From Apostichopus japonicus (Eukaryota > Echinodermata > Holothuroidea > Aspidochirotida > Stichopodidae), in contig NC_092563.1 in assembly GCF_037975245.1 (NCBI RefSeq), positions 828,501 through 892,500 on the forward strand: DNA of 64,000 nucleotides, given 5' to 3'. Position numbers and translations under genes: made by a program. The notes below the pieces were generated by a model, which was not told where the DNA came from, did not search any database, and saw only the letters and a program-made list of their open reading frames with translations. How positions within the stretch are numbered: position 1 is the first letter of the stretch; each line of letters begins with the position of its first letter. Below, piece after piece: positions 61,212 to 64,000 of the stretch.

Positions 61212-64000
61212 ACAATATATAGAGAGCGGATCCGTAGCGATGTCTCCGGTTATAAATCAGTTATTTGCCCTCTGCTTAATTTTTAAGATCCAACTTTTTT
61301 TCATAAATCTTTAGTCTGTAAACATTCTTTCTCTTCAATCTTTCGTGACAGCTGCATGCATTGGCTGAGGAACTTCACGAATGCCTCACTACATGTGCCA
61401 AATGCATCATTTAGGGAAGTAAATGTAGGAAGAAATATCTGAGATTTGGTATATGTGATTCTTGGTTAATGATATAGACCGTACAAGCCCATCTAAGTAA
61501 GACGTATGATTCTCACAGGTGGAGTAGCTACTTGCTATTACCATGGCAACTGTGTGTCTTTTTATCTATCTGTATTAGTGTTTGATTTGTCATCTTCCTA
61601 TTAACAATTACAAACAAAGTGGAATAGTTTAAGGATATGTGTGAGGATTGCAGGTCATCGATATTAGCCCCATATGCCAAAGATTTGCTGAGAGTTTTCG
61701 ACAGAATTCTTCCTTTTGGTCTCGGCCAGACCCCTTCAGGTAGCTCGCAAATTGTGCAGAATGTTGAATCGGACGATTTTGGCAGTGATCAAGGCAAAGT
61801 GCTTTGAGGAGTGATAGTTAAGAATTGTTTTAACATTGTTATCTCCAGTGACCATTTATTTGACTTTCTTAAGCATATTTTAGGGACGACCTAGCTAGGT
61901 GCTGAAGAAGTATCTTAACTAGATCCTGGTAATATTAATAAAAGAGATATCATGAAAAGAGCCTTCTTTATTCATGAAAGAGACAGGATATCTTACTTCA
62001 TACTTTTATGTTGGAACTCTCACTTCTGGACAATAATTAGCATGGTTAGAATTTAAGCACTGTGATGAGTTTATTGAACAATTTTATATTGCACGTTTTG
62101 ACAACTTTTTTCTTCTTGCCAATAGCAACGAATTCATGCAGAGGGGACTTCATGATACCATACATGTGTTTTATGTGCTCATTTTAATATATAGGTTTCT
62201 TTTACACTGATTGGTCTAATCCCCTTTCGCCTGTCCTTCCCATGATATTTAGTCAGATTTGCACTTCCATGTTTTGCCAAGAAATCGCTCATTTTACATC
62301 ATATTGTAATATATATGCAATTATGCATGTGTTAATGTTACAGTTGAAAGCCGTGGGTGTCTCTCTGAAGGTTTTTCTGTTTGTGACAGAAGATATGTTA
62401 AGCTTGCATTCCTTAATAAACATTTTCAAGCACCTAACATTGTCTTTCAACAATGTACAGTCATGAAAACAGCTGACTTGAAGCACCACAATTTGCACAG
62501 TTTAAACAGTAAACCCTTTATTTCCTCTCTGTTTTTTGGGGGTTGGGGGAAGGGGGGGCTGTAGGAAGGGGGTTGGAACCCAAGTATCATTAGATCATTG
62601 GTTAAAGCTTTCAGTCAACAAAATGTCTACCATTCTATCAGGAACATCACTATATACTTTTAAATTCTTTATGTTTTATAAATTTTTTTGGACCAATATC
62701 TGAGGGTTTTAGAAATAATGCACTTTATAGCCTTATTTATCATGGCAACTTCTGAAATTCAAAGGTGCAGATTCCACTGAGGCTAAGGAACAATGGATTT
62801 AAAAAGCAAAATGTTAACTGCTGTCCAAGTGGGTGATATATTTTCTTTTTATTGCACACTTCCACATGATTTGTTATGTAAAGAAACAACACCAATGTTG
62901 GCAACTTCCTGTATTTTGAGAAACCAAACTATACCACGATACAAGTATGTCCAGGCCATTATCTGTTGTTACTATTGGTTATCATGCATCGTGGACTATC
63001 AACAGCAGGGATATATATATATATGTATGTATATGTATTAGGCTAATATAGAGATTGTTGGGACTTTGGGTACAGATCTATATCAAAATGTCAATACCAG
63101 TACTTAGCTAAAAAATAATATCTGTGTAAACAGAAGGATTCTATTTAGTTTGTTGTGTGCTAGACAACCTTAAACCTGGTAACAAGCTTGCTATGACTTC
63201 AGACTTTGGATTATGACCTTTCTCTAGATGACGAACAAAAAAACTGGCTCAATGCAAACTGGGAAACAAATGTCCAAAACATGTTGTGTAATAAGGAAAA
63301 AAAAAAATTATTTGGTTTGCATTGGTAGTGTGATGATTAAAGGTCAAGTGTTTGGGTCACTTTCAAGATTTGAGTCATTTTTTTTCTTTATCTTAGTGAT
63401 GCAGTAAATAAGTAAAGTGGCTTAGGTAAACTTTTTATCTCGTTTGGTTTTATACTGTTTGCGAAGATAGCTCGTAAATGATACCAAAGTCCATCCTATA
63501 TAGATTGCACTTGATAGTAACATCTGCATAACTTTATATCTTTATATATTTTCACTCATGAATAACCTTCCATCGGCTTTGAAGACTTGCCTCAAACTTT
63601 TCATTGAGAGTGCTTTGAAATGTTTCCTAGTTTTTTTGTTTGGGTTTTTTTTGTTTGTTAACCTTTTGATGCAAGTAAACACTTTCAATTTGGGGGATTT
63701 TATTTCTGATATTTTGTTTCCGTTTTGATTGGCATGGAGAAGGACGCTGTTTCTAGATAAGTTCGGCTGGTAAGTAAAGTATTGATTATATTAAACATTA
63801 CAACGTCGTAAATCTTGATATGTCTTCCGTTAAGTGCTGCTTGTTTTAATTCTAGACTAGGAACTCATTTTTTTCTGGTTTTTTTTCCCTTTCTCACAAA
63901 AGCTCTTTTTCTTCTTTTGGTATAAATTTTGTAATGTTCTGGTCCACTCATATTCTGTGCTGTTGTTGCTCCATGTATCAGTCTGAAAGTAAGAAATGTT
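61212..64000. other. No gene recognised to the right edge
   Basis: AT-rich sequence with short T-runs and a G-run at 62535-62560. Open frames are short, AT-driven and without splice support. It may be intron of a gene continuing rightwards. Confidence 0.5.

Overview
This is a piece of an animal nuclear genome. Genes are split by consensus GT/AG introns, base composition is AT-rich, and short dispersed repeats and eroded transposons are common. The conserved genes are metazoan orthologues. Poly-G-ended hAT-like elements, frequent 'taggcctag' words and a CR1/Jockey-like LINE remnant suggest a marine deuterostome, most likely an echinoderm and perhaps a sea cucumber. The species call is inference; the gene calls do not depend on it.

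Left third: seven coding exons of the anoctamin ANO10 lie on the minus strand (13846 down to 1470) and give the first 424 residues. The C-terminal part lies beyond the left edge. Introns hold a hAT-like MITE with a perfect 8-bp target-site duplication, a ~70-bp tandem repeat and some low-complexity DNA. Upstream of ANO10 is a tRNA-Phe(GAA)-like gene whose T loop is expanded by 33 nt and carries a perfect hairpin. A transposon-rich block follows at 16.5-20.0 kb: nested hAT-like elements, a foldback carrying hammerhead-ribozyme-like motifs, and a decayed LINE reverse-transcriptase tail.

Middle: RPL13 (eL13, minus strand, three coding exons, 213 aa) and LARS2 (mitochondrial leucyl-tRNA synthetase, plus strand, 18 exons, 898 aa, complete) are arranged head to head with 1.2 kb between start codons. 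One gene serves cytosolic translation and the other mitochondrial translation. LARS2 introns contain several tandem repeats, including a 650-bp pyrimidine tract just before exon 17 and an array that begins at the exon-12 splice donor. A nine-finger C2H2 zinc-finger gene (minus strand, two coding exons, 689 aa) converges on LARS2. A decayed DNA-level copy of the LARS2 last exon lies beyond it at about 43.1 kb.

Right third: gene-poor. There is one weakly supported three-exon plus-strand model (48458-49795), a TIR element full of TGTCATTCG repeats (44.9-45.55 kb), two more hammerhead-like copies (52.2 and 54.9 kb), a ~1-kb degenerate TGTAACAC repeat (57.1-58.1 kb), microsatellites and transposon fragments. 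No further gene could be supported between 51 and 64 kb.

The most unusual signal is a dispersed family (five loci, seven motif instances) with the architecture of the minimal hammerhead ribozymes known from Penelope-like retroelements.
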